The notes under the pieces: model-generated
Database searches by the model: none
What the model was told of the DNA's origin: nothing
Seen by the model: the letters and a program-made list of their open reading frames with translations, nothing else
DNA from: DTWD01 sp963662965
GTDB taxonomy: Bacteria > Acidobacteriota > Vicinamibacteria > Vicinamibacterales > UBA8438
DNA length: 64,000 nucleotides
NCBI GenBank assembly: GCA_963662965.1
Contig: OY759970.1
Coordinates: 310,001-374,000, forward strand
Direction of reading: 5' to 3'
In this document: positions 27,828-37,290 of the stretch, piece after piece
Numbering within the stretch: the first letter of the stretch is position 1
How the letters are laid out: each line of letters begins with the position of its first letter
Program-made: the position numbers and the translations under genes

Positions 27828-28003
27828 CCCCAAAATTTTGGGGTCTATCCGGGTTTCCCAACGCCATTTTGGGGCCTTTCGGGGTTTTCGTGGGTGATTT
27901 GATTGGAAAGGCCCTGTGGGAGCTCGTGGAAAACGCACAGCGTTTTCCAAGGCACGGTGGGCGCGTTCTGTGCGTCCACGGCGCCGTCAGCTTCCACAGG
28001 GCC
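27828..28003. repeat. 16 bp palindrome plus nested inverted repeats
   Basis: 27828-27843 is the perfect palindrome CCCCAAAATTTTGGGG. 27910-27924 and 27989-28003 are complementary at 14 of 15 positions, and inside them 27928-27936 pairs perfectly with 27940-27948. The DNA could form a large multi-stem structure. No gene is seen in this stretch. Confidence 0.75.
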
Positions 28004-28268
28004 CGTCCGTGCGCGACAAGATGGCTCCCAGGGAGGGGGCCATGCGTGATGTCGAACTGGACCGCCGCGTCCTCGGACTGCAGTCGACCGGCGAACAACT
28101 ATGTTCGCGTCAACACCGTCGACCTGTACACGCCGAACGCTCGATTTACCCCTGAAAGACTGGGATATCAGGTACTTACGCTATTTGGGAAACTCGGATA
28201 TAGCCCAGTTTTCCACGGTTGTCACACCCGCGCTTGGCGCAGGCCATCCCGTCGATCGCGTGCATCGC

Positions 28269-28487
28269 TCACGTGTCCCTGGGGGGAACCCGCGGTTTTC
28301 GCCCAAGATCTCGGAGGTGAAGGCGACCGATCAACAGCGACCGGCGCAAGCACCCCAGCCAGAACACCGGCGACCAGTTCACGCCGACATCGCCCCACGA
28401 GGGAGTGGGGGCGGTTTCCTGTGCGTGGACCGCGCGCGCGCCAGCGATGCCCGCCAACGCCGTGGCAATCAGGACAAGCCGGATCAT
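28269..28487 (-). pseudogene. truncated exported protein
   Basis: From ATG 28487 a signal peptide ('MIRLVLIATALAGIAG', cleavage near 'VHAQE') is followed by 'TPSWGDVGVNWSPVFW' and then low-quality sequence to a stop. Looks like the start of a secreted or outer-membrane protein that has lost its body. The IS6 element starts 38 bp away on its upstream side. Confidence 0.4.
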
Positions 28488-28524
28488 CGCCGAGCCGACG
28501 ATGATCATTTAGAACTCGTCGTAC

Positions 28525-29362
28525 GGTTGTGTTGCAACTTCAGGGCTGCGACGTCAGGATGGACCACCTTTGGCAAGCACCGTACCGGGTCGCCCATCAT
28601 GCCCAGCGACAATCCGTTCAAATGGCGTCAGTTCGAACCCGCCCTCATCCTCCAGTGCGTTCGGTGGTACCTGCGGTATGCCTTAAGTTATCGCGATCTC
28701 GAGGACATGATGCGCGAGCGGGGCCTGTGTGTCGACCATACGACGATCTATCGATGGGTGCAGCGTTATGCGCCAGAGATCGACAAACGGTGTCGGCCAT
28801 TCCTGAGGCGCACCAACGACTCGTATCGGATCGACGAGACGGACGTGCGTGTCGCCGGGGCCTGGACGTATCTCTACCGTGGCGTCGATTCCAACGGCGA
28901 TACCCTGGATTTCTTGCTGCGAGCGACGCGCGACAGGAAGGCGGCCATCGCGTTCTTCCGCAAGACGTTAGGCGCGGCTCATACGACGCCCCCTCGCGTG
29001 GTGACCGTGGACAAGAACCCCGCCTACCCGGTCGCGTTCGAGGCCGTCCGACACGAGGGACTCGTCCGACCGCGTTCGAATTTTCGCCAATGCAAGTATC
29101 TGAACAACATCATCGAGCAGGACCACCGATTCATCAAACGCCGCACCCGGCCGATGCTGGGCTTCAAGCGATTCACCACGGCGTGGCGGACCTTGCGCGG
29201 CATCGAGATCATGCATGCGCTCCGCAAGGGACAGGCGCGATGGATGGCGAAGGGCGACGTGGTCGGGCAGACGCAGCTGATCCACAAGGTGTTCGGATTG
29301 GCCGCGTAACGAGGTCCACCCAACGGATTCTCGCGCGTGATCCCAAACCTTGCAACAGAACC
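28525..29362 (+). mobile_element. IS6-family element, subtype 2 (intact)
   Basis: 838 bp, ends GGTTGTGTTGCAACTT and, reversed, GGTTCTGTTGCAAGGTT. Flanking octamers differ. It interrupts an ISL3-type transposase gene on its right side. Confidence 0.9.
28599..29309 (+). CDS. IS6-family transposase, subtype 2
   Basis: 236 aa, starting 'MPSDNPFKWRQFEPALIL'. Triad: Asp in 'SYRIDETDVRV', Asp in 'VTVDKNPAYPV', Glu in 'NNIIEQDHRFIKRR'. Intact. The frame is open upstream, but the homologous copy at 9536 and the inverted repeat place the start here. Confidence 0.93.
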   Translation: MPSDNPFKWRQFEPALILQCVRWYLRYALSYRDLEDMMRERGLCVDHTTIYRWVQRYAPEIDKRCRPFLRRTNDSYRIDETDVRVAGAWTYLYRGVDSNGDTLDFLLRATRDRKAAIAFFRKTLGAAHTTPPRVVTVDKNPAYPVAFEAVRHEGLVRPRSNFRQCKYLNNIIEQDHRFIKRRTRPMLGFKRFTTAWRTLRGIEIMHALRKGQARWMAKGDVVGQTQLIHKVFGLAA

Positions 29363-29664
29363 ATCTGCTGTTTGCCGCTGACCCACGGCAGCGATTCGAC
29401 ATGGACGCCAGCGCACCGAGCACACCGTACGCGCCGTGGCGCATAGCGGAGCGCCACCGCGATCCCCCACAGTGGCACGTGCCGAAAGCGCCGTGTTCCC
29501 CGCGTGTCCCGGTACCGGCCCGGCGCCCCGCACTGGCCACAGCGGGGCGAAAACCGCAGGTCTGGGACCAGCTCAGCCACCAATCCACCCGCGTCCCCCG
29601 TGACCGCCATCACTCGAAACCCTTGCAATTCCATCGTCGCCTTGACCAGACTTTCCAGGAGCAT
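29363..29664 (-). pseudogene. ISL3-family transposase, N-terminal fragment
   Basis: Reads 'LRFSPRCGQCGAPGRYRDTR' and 'APRRVRCARCAGVHVESLPW', the zinc-binding N-terminus of ISL3 transposases. The gene ends at the IS6 border at 29362. Non-functional. Confidence 0.85.
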
Positions 29665-29834
29665 GAGTCTCCTCTCAGATACCCAGGGTGTGTCGCAACT
29701 CCTAAGTACCTGATGAGACTCATGTTCTTCAACTCTCAGCCTTCTTCAGCTTGCATACATTCCTGCGACGAACCAGCTAACTGTTTGGTATTCGGCCCCA
29801 GCGGCGTCTGGGAGCAACAAAGGGGGTGACTCGG

Positions 29835-30032
29835 GTGGCGGAAGTCAAAGTGCGAGAGCGAGAATCGATCGAAAGCGCGCTACGGCGCTTCAAGCGCGAG
29901 GTGCAGCAGCAAAACATCATCAAGGACATCAAAAAGCATTCCTTCTACTTGAAACCGGGTGACAAGCGCCGGGCGAAGCAAGCGCTGGCACGGAGGCGTT
30001 TGCGCAAGAAACTGCTGGAAGAAACGGAATGA
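29835..30032 (+). CDS. rpsU: 30S ribosomal protein bS21
   Basis: 65 aa, very basic. 'MAEVKVRERESIESALRRF' (GTG start at 29835, AGGGGG 8 nt upstream) and 'KRRAKQALARRRLRKK' are typical of bS21, which assists mRNA binding by the small subunit. An earlier in-frame GTG at 29826 overlaps the Shine-Dalgarno and is less likely. One of the few housekeeping genes in the window. Confidence 0.93.
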   Translation: MAEVKVRERESIESALRRFKREVQQQNIIKDIKKHSFYLKPGDKRRAKQALARRRLRKKLLEETE

Positions 30033-30141
30033 GATTTACGAGCTGCAACTTGATCTGCTGCCAGTTGGCACTGCCACCGACTGACCCAGTGAAGGTAACG
30101 ACCTTGTGCACCCGTGTGCGCGGCCTCTAGTGCCTCCGCCT

Positions 30142-30280
30142 TCAGTCGGGGATAAACCCGTACTGCCGCTCTTCCCATGACGACGGCTCTGGATTTCGGC
30201 TGAGCCACAGGTCGAAGTCGATGCGCTGCTGCGCAAGCGACGGATCGGCCTTCTCGACGGTTGTTAGGCCATCGCGTAGG
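30142..30280 (-). pseudogene. possible C-terminal gene fragment
   Basis: The minus strand reads 'PSLAQQRIDFDLWLSRNPEP' and 'EERQYGFIPD' before a stop, protein-like in composition, but no start precedes it before the divergent GNAT gene. Weak call. Confidence 0.3.
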
Positions 30281-30294
30281 ATGGCGGAAGCGCG

Positions 30295-30849
30295 ATGGCA
30301 ATCAAGACTGCCCATCTCGAACTCGTACCCTGTTTGCCCGAGTATCTCCTGTGGCTGATCGCGGAGGATGAGCGTGTCGAGGAACGCTTCGGCCTGCCGG
30401 CCGCAGACGGCCTCCGAGCGTTCGTCGTGGCGGACGAGGTCTCGCCCGCTTGGCTCGAGCGACTTCGAGCTTCCTCGCTGGCGGCAGACCCGTGGGTTCA
30501 TGGCTTCGCCGTCGTCCATCGGGAGAGCCGTTCGGTCATCGGGACCGTCGGGTTCAAGGGGCCGCCAGACGAGGACGGAGTGGTCGATATCGCCTACGGC
30601 ATCGTGCCCGTGTTTCAGGGCCACGGGTATGCTACAGAAGCGGCCCAGGCAGCCGTCGCGTTCGCGTTCGGCAGCGGTCAGGTGCGTCACGTTCGGGCGC
30701 ACACTTTCCCGACGCTCAACGCCTCGACGCGGGTCCTAGCGAAGTGTGGGTTCACGCACTCTGGCGAGGTCGAGGACCCCGAGGATGGCCTGGTGTGGCG
30801 GTGGGGGCTCTGTCAGGTTCAGTCTTCGCGCGACACAATATCGGTGTGA
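30295..30849 (+). CDS. GNAT N-acetyltransferase (RimJ/RimL-like)
   Basis: 184 aa. GNAT core: 'VIGTVGFKG' (beta4), 'AYGIVPVFQGHGYATEAAQA' (acetyl-CoA loop Q-x-x-G-x-G/A) and 'HTFPTLNASTRVLAKCGF' (C-terminal motif). Closest in style to amino-acid or ribosomal-protein N-acetyltransferases. The last 15 residues ('LCQVQSSRDTISV') coincide with IS6-like end sequence, so the natural C-terminus has probably been replaced. May still be functional since the fold is complete. Confidence 0.85.
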   Translation: MAIKTAHLELVPCLPEYLLWLIAEDERVEERFGLPAADGLRAFVVADEVSPAWLERLRASSLAADPWVHGFAVVHRESRSVIGTVGFKGPPDEDGVVDIAYGIVPVFQGHGYATEAAQAAVAFAFGSGQVRHVRAHTFPTLNASTRVLAKCGFTHSGEVEDPEDGLVWRWGLCQVQSSRDTISV

Positions 30850-30875
30850 CAGCTCGTCGATCCCGCTACCTGAGG

Positions 30876-30915
30876 GGCATTGTCAGGTTAACTCTCCTCC
30901 CGGCACAATGCGGCG
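30876..30915 (+). repeat. solo IS6 left end
   Basis: GGCATTGTCAGGTTAACTCT is identical to the left end of the IS6 at 55525, and the following bases match with few changes. No transposase follows. The next 230 bp to the transposase at 31146 hold no recognisable gene. Confidence 0.75.
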
Positions 30916-31145
30916 TTGGTGCGTGGCTCGATGCGGATCTGCACCGGTTCCGACCCGGAGTCCGCTCACCGTCCGATTGCGCGCGGCCGATCCCAACGCC
31001 GTAAGGTCCAATTACTCGATCGGCTTGCAGACGGTCGTCGTTGCCGACGGATATCCGGGGTCGGAGGGCGTTGGTTCGGCGGCGCAGCCGCGGAGACGAG
31101 GTGGATCGCCTCGTTGGCGGTCGCGATCGGCACCAAAAGCACACC

Positions 31146-32264
31146 TCAAGAGCACCGATGTCGGAGCGGTCTAATCGGCTGCTGGTCAGGGGCCGGCCGG
31201 TAGTAGTACTTCAACATCCCACCGAGGCGGTGTCGACAACGGATGGGGCCGTGCGGTCGGCCCGGTGTGGCTGGCGGAAGTATCAGCTGGTTGTCCAGGC
31301 CCTGGTGGTTCCGTTCGTGGTGGTAGTGGGCGACGAATTCGAAGACCGCGCGGCGCAGTGAGCGTTCACCGATCAGGACGAAGCGCTCCACGCAGGATTC
31401 CTTGATGGTCCGGACGAAGCGTTCCGCAAAGGCGTTCAGATTGGGCGAGCGCGCGGGCAGCCGGACCGGGGTCACGCCCGCCGCCGCGAGCGTGTCGCGC
31501 ACGGCGTCGGTGAAGAGCGGATCGCGGTCGTGGATGAGAAACCGCCTACCGCGGAGAAAGCCGTCCTCGGCATCGGTGGCGTTGCGCGCCAGCTGGGTGA
31601 CCCACGGCCCATCCGGGTCGGCCGTGATGCCGGCGATCTCAACCCGGCGCGTGGCCAACTCGATCAGCACGAGGACCGTGAACCGGGTCAGGCCACGCGG
31701 CAGCCACACCTCCACGGTGAAGAAATCGGCGGCGGCCATAACGTCCCAGTGCGCGGCGAGAAACTCGCGCCAAGTCGTGCGCTTCGGACGTTCGGGCGCG
31801 GGCTCGAGGCCGTGTTCTCTGAGGACCGTGGCGATGGCGCCGCGGGAGACGTCGTGCCCGAGATTGCTCAGGGCGCCGCGGATTCTGGTGTAGCCCCAGT
31901 CTCGATTCTCGGTCGCCATCCGCACAATCAGTTGCCGGATCTCTGCCATGACCCGCGGGCGGCCCGGCCCGCGGCGGTGGCTGCCGTCGTATTTCCGCGC
32001 GATGAGGCGACGATGCCAGGCGAGCAGGGTATCGGGGGTGACCAGCGTCTCAAGCTCACCGAGCGCGCGGCGACCGAGAGTCTTGGCCTTTGCCGCCAAG
32101 CGCCGCCGCTGCCCGTCCGTGAAACGGAGCCGGCGTGCCGGCATGTGTTCCCGCAGCACACGATTTTCTTCCTGGAGATAGTCGATGACGTCGCGCTGCT
32201 GTTGGTTGATCCAGCCGGCCACGGCGACGACGAGGAACTGCAGCGCCTGCGGAAACGGACACAT
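31146..32264 (-). CDS. integrase-core transposase, type B copy 2
   Basis: 372 aa. Same family as 13027-14097 but diverged. 'WINQQQRDVIDYLQEENRV' N-terminus, then Asp in 'AAADFFTVEV', Asp in 'IHDRDPLFTD', Glu in 'AFAERFVRTIKESC'. No interruptions, likely functional. IS ends not determined. Confidence 0.85.
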   Translation of the reverse strand: MCPFPQALQFLVVAVAGWINQQQRDVIDYLQEENRVLREHMPARRLRFTDGQRRRLAAKAKTLGRRALGELETLVTPDTLLAWHRRLIARKYDGSHRRGPGRPRVMAEIRQLIVRMATENRDWGYTRIRGALSNLGHDVSRGAIATVLREHGLEPAPERPKRTTWREFLAAHWDVMAAADFFTVEVWLPRGLTRFTVLVLIELATRRVEIAGITADPDGPWVTQLARNATDAEDGFLRGRRFLIHDRDPLFTDAVRDTLAAAGVTPVRLPARSPNLNAFAERFVRTIKESCVERFVLIGERSLRRAVFEFVAHYHHERNHQGLDNQLILPPATPGRPHGPIRCRHRLGGMLKYYYRPAPDQQPIRPLRHRCS

Positions 32265-32479
32265 ACCGGCCGAGCGTAGCAGAGGTGAGTCTCACGTCAC
32301 CCGTTTCAGCTCCAAACAGCGTCCAGACGGACACAGCTTTAGAATCAGCCTGTTAGACGGTGGTTCCAGTTTTTGGACAGTACGGGAACGCGATCACGGT
32401 GAACGCCGCACCGAGACATCGATGGCTCATCTGACCCTCCGACTCGCTCTCTTGGCCCTCATCCGCCCGGCGCGACCCA

Positions 32480-34387
32480 TCACGGCAGCGTGTAGGTCAG
32501 CAGCGTGGTGCCCGCGGCCACGGCCACGTACTGCTTTCCGTCCTTGCCCATGTAGGTGATCGGATTGGCGCCGCTGATTAACTGCTCGGTCTCGACACTC
32601 CACAGCTCCCGCCCAGTCTTCGTCTCGTAGGCACGGAACCGTCGATCGGTGGCCCCCCCGATGAAGAGCACCCCCCCCGCGGTAGAGGTCGGCCCACCCT
32701 TTTGAGAGTTGGGGGCGCCGGTCAGAAGCCCGGGAGGCGCACCCTCGACCGTGCCGAACGGGATCTGCCAGGCGATCTCGCCCGTGTTCACGTCCACAGC
32801 GGTCAGCCTGGACCACGGCGGCTGCCAACAGGGCCAGCCGTCGACGGTCAACCGGTCGACGATGTGCCAATAGATCCGGCGTGACTCAGGAGGACCCGCA
32901 TAGCTTCGACGATCCGGATCGTCCTCCACGCGTCTGAGCGTACTGATGTGTCCGGTGTCCGCGTAGTTGATGATGTAGTACCCCAGACTTGGATCGAAGG
33001 TCCCACCGGTGAACTCCGTCCCGCCGCCGGTCGACGGAAACACAAGCGAGCCCTGCAGCGACGGCGGCGTGTAGGGGCCGCGGTTGCGCCCCCCGTCGTA
33101 GGTCATCAACAGCTCGCGGCACGCGGCCGTATGCTCCGGCGTGACCGTCGCGATGTCGTCCATCGTGAAGCGGATGCGCCCGAAGGGCGGCGGCTTCACC
33201 GGGAACGGCTGCGTCGGCGAGTAGTACTCCCCGGGCATATCCCCCCGAGGTACGGGACGTTCTTCGATCTCGTAGATCGGCTCGCCCGTGACCCGGTTAA
33301 AGACGAACAAGACCGGATACTTCGTCATGACGCCGACGGCCGGAATCGTCTCGCCGTCCCGCTCCACGTCGAACAGGATCGGCGGCACCGGCATGTCGAG
33401 GTCCCAGAGGTCGTGATGGACGGCCTGGAAATACCACTTCAGCTCACCCGTCAGGGCATCGACCGCCACGATCGAATCGGAGAAGAGGTTGTCCCCGGGA
33501 CGGTCGGTTCCATAGAAGTCGTTATGGGCGGATCCGAGCGGCATGTACAGGATGCCGCGCTCCTCGTCGACGGTGAAGAAGCTCCAGGTGTTGGCGCCAC
33601 TGACGTTGCGCCAGGAGTCGTCGACCCAGGTCTCGTTTCCGACCTCGCCGGGCCGGGGCACGGTGTGAAACGTCCAGACGAGGTCGCCCGTCCGCAGATC
33701 CCACGCGCGCACGTCGCCCGCCGGGCCCTTCGATCCCGTCTCGTCCGCGTTGTGGACACCGGTGAACACCAGGTGCTTGTAGACGGCGACCCCTGACGAG
33801 ATCCCATAGTGCATGTCCGGGAAATTGTTCATCACGTCCGGGGTCTTCAGGTCGACGTAACCGTCGTTGCCGAACCGGGCGTTGGGGATGCCGGTCTGCG
33901 CGTTCAGCGAGATCAGCTCGCCCTCCTCGGTGCCGAAGACGATCTGCGACGGCGTCACATCGTCGCCTTCCCAGTACGCCAGTCCCCGCATCGAACCACC
34001 CGTCCAGTGCAGCTGGTGCTCCGATGAATTCCAGTCCCCGGGCGCCGTGTACTCCCAGATCACGTCGCCGGCCGCCGGCTCCAGTGCCACCACGCGGTAG
34101 TATGGGAACGACAGGTACAGGACGCCTTCGACCATGAGCGGGGTCGACTGGCTCGGCCGTGACGGCACGCCCTCCTGCGTCATCTCGTACCGCCAAGCCG
34201 GCACTAGGGTCGAGACGTTGCTGGTGTTGATCTGGGTTAGCGGGGAGTGGCGCTGGTTGCCGGGATCGCGTCCCCAGGTCGGCCAGTCGTCCTGCGCGTG
34301 CACCGGCTGCGCGGCGAGGCTCGCCAGCATCAGCAACCACAGCGAATGCCGCGCGACGCGATGATATGTCGTCGGGATGATTGTCAT
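32480..34387 (-). CDS. secreted PQQ-dependent dehydrogenase (quinoprotein)
   Basis: About 635 aa from ATG 34387. Signal peptide with cleavage near 'PVHAQ'. The mature part is a PQQ beta-propeller: 'WPTWGRDPGNQRHSPLTQIN' opens it, with blade motifs 'DVRAWDLRTGDLVWTF', 'AVDALTGELKWYFQ' and 'RAYETKTGRELWSVE'. Resembles membrane-free glucose/alcohol quinoproteins that oxidise substrates in the periplasm; the substrate is not deducible. The frame is open to 34555, but the upstream part is basic low-complexity sequence without a signal peptide. The intron relic begins 210 bp upstream. Confidence 0.9.
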   Translation of the reverse strand: MTIIPTTYHRVARHSLWLLMLASLAAQPVHAQDDWPTWGRDPGNQRHSPLTQINTSNVSTLVPAWRYEMTQEGVPSRPSQSTPLMVEGVLYLSFPYYRVVALEPAAGDVIWEYTAPGDWNSSEHQLHWTGGSMRGLAYWEGDDVTPSQIVFGTEEGELISLNAQTGIPNARFGNDGYVDLKTPDVMNNFPDMHYGISSGVAVYKHLVFTGVHNADETGSKGPAGDVRAWDLRTGDLVWTFHTVPRPGEVGNETWVDDSWRNVSGANTWSFFTVDEERGILYMPLGSAHNDFYGTDRPGDNLFSDSIVAVDALTGELKWYFQAVHHDLWDLDMPVPPILFDVERDGETIPAVGVMTKYPVLFVFNRVTGEPIYEIEERPVPRGDMPGEYYSPTQPFPVKPPPFGRIRFTMDDIATVTPEHTAACRELLMTYDGGRNRGPYTPPSLQGSLVFPSTGGGTEFTGGTFDPSLGYYIINYADTGHISTLRRVEDDPDRRSYAGPPESRRIYWHIVDRLTVDGWPCWQPPWSRLTAVDVNTGEIAWQIPFGTVEGAPPGLLTGAPNSQKGGPTSTAGGVLFIGGATDRRFRAYETKTGRELWSVETEQLISGANPITYMGKDGKQYVAVAAGTTLLTYTLP

Positions 34388-34596
34388 GAGTCGAGAGCTC
34401 CTGTCCAGAGTGGTAAATCTACGCGGTCTCGGACGCTGACTCAAGCCTTCGCCTGCGGCACCCGTTCGTGCGTCCTGCCGAACTCGTATGTGCTTGAAAC
34501 GAAAGTGCCCAGCCGTCGCCTCACAGTTCGGGCGTCGGCGCCCACTCCCGCGCACGGCGTTGGGCTTCGGCGACCTGCTCGCCGGTCATCTCCTCG

Positions 34597-35419
34597 GTCG
34601 GGTAGACCCGGGTCGTTGCTGACCCTGGCCCCCCACAGATCCGGACGTGCGGGTTCTGCCGCATCCGGCTCCTCGACAGATGGCTTCGCTACGCGCCGTC
34701 GCGTACCCGCTGGTCCAGGAAGCCAGGCGATGGCCACCGCCATCCCCAAGGCTTATCTGGCCAGTTCGGCTATCCGGTGTCGTGACGTGGAGACGGGACC
34801 CAACCTCGGTGTGTTGGCCGTCTTTCCCTCCACCGGTGCCACCTGCCGGTGCCCCCTTCCCTCCACGGGGTCTCGTGGGCTCAATTCCCCCGCTTCGGCG
34901 GTACTCTGAGACACTCTGACTCCTCGCCGTCCATCCCCCCGCGCTTCGTTGCCTTCGCCCGGCGGTACCATCCGAGCACCTGCGGCTTCGCTCCGTCGGA
35001 CGCCAGGTGCTGCGTCCACGGCCTCGGGCTTGGTGAGCCGGTGCCCGCCCCCCGGCAACCTTTAAGATGGAGACGACGAGGCCTCCCGGGTTCCCGGGAA
35101 ACCCACCCGCACGCATGCCACGCGCTCCGACCCCGGCGAGGTCGCCGCCTCCACGGCCTCTGAGATGCGGCCAGATAACCTTCCGTCCAACGCACGACGT
35201 CGGCCCTCACAAACAATGCATTTCGGGGCTCAATCACGCGGCCTACGGGCTCCCTGTGAACGCTTCGCGCCCTGGGTCACCCCAGGCCCACGCATCACTC
35301 GGTTCCGGCTGGCGGCCGACCTTGGCCGGATGGGATTGGATACCCACAGGGTTTCGAACAAGGTTTCAAAGATCACATCACGGCATCTTGTCCCCCTTGA
35401 CCGGGCTTTCCCGGCACAC
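34597..35419 (-). mobile_element. group II intron relic without reverse transcriptase (copy C)
   Basis: The longest copy. Domain V hairpin at 34637-34671 and domain VI just after it, ending CTACCCGAC at 34597. Upstream about 730 bp of GC-rich sequence is shared with copies A and B and should hold domains I-IV. The 5' end is not resolved; the shared block runs up to the IS5 left end near 35405-35420. No frame resembles an intron-encoded reverse transcriptase, so mobility would need a protein in trans. Confidence 0.72.
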
Positions 35420-36499
35420 GCGTTGGTGCACGAATCGTCACGGGCCCGCACGATGCCCACCGACAGGATCCTCACCGGCCGATGCGATACGACACTGGTC
35501 GGCCGAGGGCGGTCATCCGATTCAGGATCTCACAGCCGAGGACGGCCTCACTCCCCTGCCCAGCTGGACTCCGGGCGCGAAGACCATCGCCGATGATGGA
35601 CTTGTAGCGGAAGAACGTGTTCTCCACCCGGCCCTGACGATGGTACCCTGACACCTTCTTCCAACGTCGCCGGCCGAGCTGTTTCACCAACGTGACCGTC
35701 CGATCCCGCGCGGGCGACCGCGGGCCGTGGCCAGATATGTTCGCCGTCTTGGCCGGGGGGATGATGACTGTCACACCCCGCGCCGTCGCAGTCTCGTAGA
35801 CGGCGACCGTGTCATAGGCGGCGTCAGCGGTGACGCGCACGAGAGGGCCATCGACCGCGGTGAGCAGATCGAGGGCGGTGGTTGCATCATCACCCGTCGC
35901 CTCGGTTAGCGTGTGGACACGGATCACGCCTGACTGATCGACGCCCAGGTGGAGCTTCCGCCAGCCACGCCGGCCGCGGCCACCGTGTTTCGCGGCCGCC
36001 CACTCACCTGCCCAGACGATGGACAGACCCGTGCTGTCGAGCACGAGATGGAGGCCCTCGCCGGGCGGCACCGGTCGCAGACAGCGCCGCAGATGCTGAC
36101 TGCGCCGGGAGAGCGTCGTATAGTCGGGAACGGAGAGGTCGAGGCGCATCATCCCGAACAGCGCGTGCAAGAACCCTTCGGCCTGGCGCAGCGGGAGATG
36201 GTAGATGAGCCGCAGGGTCAGAGCGGTCTCGATGGCGAGATCCGAGTAGCGCCGCTGCCCACCCCGCCGGCCGCTCCGGCTGGCCGTCCAGGCAGCGATC
36301 GCTTCCGAGGACACCCACACCGTCACATCGCCGCGGCGAACGAGGGCCCGGTTGTAGGCCGGCCAGTTCGCCACGCGATTTTCGTCTTGTACGTGGGATG
36401 GACCTTCGACTGCATCCCTGTAGTGTGGCTCCTGCGGAGGGTCACGAGAAGTGCAGGCCAAACCGCCTCACCCCCGCAGGGTCTTCATGCAACAACGCC
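35420..36499 (-). mobile_element. IS5-family element, third type
   Basis: About 1080 bp; ends GCGTTGGTGCACGAA (left) and, reversed, GGCGTTGTTGCATGAA (right). Related to but diverged from the copies at 19481 and 23370. The left end abuts the group II intron relic. Confidence 0.8.
35472..36461 (-). CDS. IS5-family transposase, diverged, N-terminal frameshift likely
   Basis: A frame of 329 aa. Triad: Asp in 'LVLDSTGLS', Asp in 'VTADAAYDT', Glu in 'GRVENTFFRYK'. Compared with the other IS5 copies, the natural start is ATG near 36413 ('MQSKVHPTYKTK'), which a single missing base near 36378 throws out of frame. The open frame bypasses it with an unrelated N-terminus. Activity would need a downstream GTG start. 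Confidence 0.8.
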   Translation of the reverse strand: MACTSRDPPQEPHYRDAVEGPSHVQDENRVANWPAYNRALVRRGDVTVWVSSEAIAAWTASRSGRRGGQRRYSDLAIETALTLRLIYHLPLRQAEGFLHALFGMMRLDLSVPDYTTLSRRSQHLRRCLRPVPPGEGLHLVLDSTGLSIVWAGEWAAAKHGGRGRRGWRKLHLGVDQSGVIRVHTLTEATGDDATTALDLLTAVDGPLVRVTADAAYDTVAVYETATARGVTVIIPPAKTANISGHGPRSPARDRTVTLVKQLGRRRWKKVSGYHRQGRVENTFFRYKSIIGDGLRARSPAGQGSEAVLGCEILNRMTALGRPVSYRIGR

Positions 36500-36504
36500 C
36501 ATCT

Positions 36505-36655
36505 CCAGGCGCGGGTGGAGAATGCGTGCTTTCGGTACAAATCGATTCTCGGGGATCGGCTTCGCGCCCGGTCCCGAGGCGGGCGAGTGGCCGAGTCCGT
36601 GGTCGCGTGTAAGTCCTGAACCAGATGACCGAGCTCGGTCGGCCAGAGTCGTACA
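36505..36655 (+). pseudogene. IS5 transposase C-terminal scrap
   Basis: The plus strand reads 'QARVENACFRYKSILGDRLR' and 'GGRVAESVVACKS', the C-terminal DDE glutamate region of an IS5 transposase, with two stops. Orientation is opposite to the adjacent IS5. Confidence 0.8.
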
Positions 36656-36829
36656 GTATTTGGTCGGTGACTTGCCTCTGGGTTGGGATCGTTGACGGTC
36701 AGTTTCGAGTCATGCACCAGCACCATTCGCCGCCCCGCTGACACGGCGCAGGAGCGGTCCGGCGCCCTGGACTATCGAGCACGGCTGGTGCCCCATGGCT
36801 CCAGCGCGTCTCCAGTTCCGGAAGGCGCC

Positions 36830-37204
36830 TTACCCGGCCGTTCCGCGGGCCGTGCGCAGCAGCGCCAGCGCGTAGACCACTCCGATGACCGGAACCACTG
36901 AGAAAGCCAGCGCCAGCTCCCAATCGCCCCGCACGTGGCCCGCAGCCATCAGCTGCGCAAGGCCCAGGTCGGCGACCACGTTCGCTGTCAGGAGTGCCGC
37001 GAGGGCGAGGATCGTCGTCGTGGCGAGGCGGGACCGCAACACGAGCACCAGCACACCCGCGGCGCCAAGCGGATGCAGCAGGACGACCAGCAGCCGCTGC
37101 CAGATGTCCCCACCGTTCGCGAATGCGCCCACCAGGGCCGTGAAGCCGGCGAAGAGCGCGTGCATCACCGCGAGCACCGTCACCGACATCCGGAAGCTGG
37201 TCAT
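36830..37204 (-). CDS. small membrane protein, four helices
   Basis: 124 aa from ATG 37204. Four hydrophobic segments ('VTVLAVMHALFAGFTALVG', 'LLVVLLHPLGAAGVLVLVL', 'TILALAALLTANVVADLG', 'LALAFSVVPVIGVVYALALL'). No functional motif. An inner-membrane protein of unknown role; the lipoprotein gene downstream in position lies 87 bp away in the same orientation. Confidence 0.65.
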   Translation of the reverse strand: MTSFRMSVTVLAVMHALFAGFTALVGAFANGGDIWQRLLVVLLHPLGAAGVLVLVLRSRLATTTILALAALLTANVVADLGLAQLMAAGHVRGDWELALAFSVVPVIGVVYALALLRTARGTAG

Positions 37205-37290
37205 GGAGACATGATACGTCCCGCCGGGGCTCTCGTCCTCTGAACCGCGCCGTCGACGCCCACCGGCACGCATCGTTGACGCTGCACACG

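Noticed and set aside
28101..28598. Upstream extension of the IS6 transposase frame to 28101
   Set aside because: The IS inverted repeat at 28525 and the homologous copy at 9536 place the start at 28599.
30142..30702. A 186-codon minus-strand frame across the GNAT gene
   Set aside because: Most of it is antisense to the GNAT core; only the last 45 codons look protein-like and were noted as a possible fragment.
32948..33796. A 282-codon plus-strand frame
   Set aside because: Antisense to the PQQ quinoprotein; composition is typical of shadow frames.
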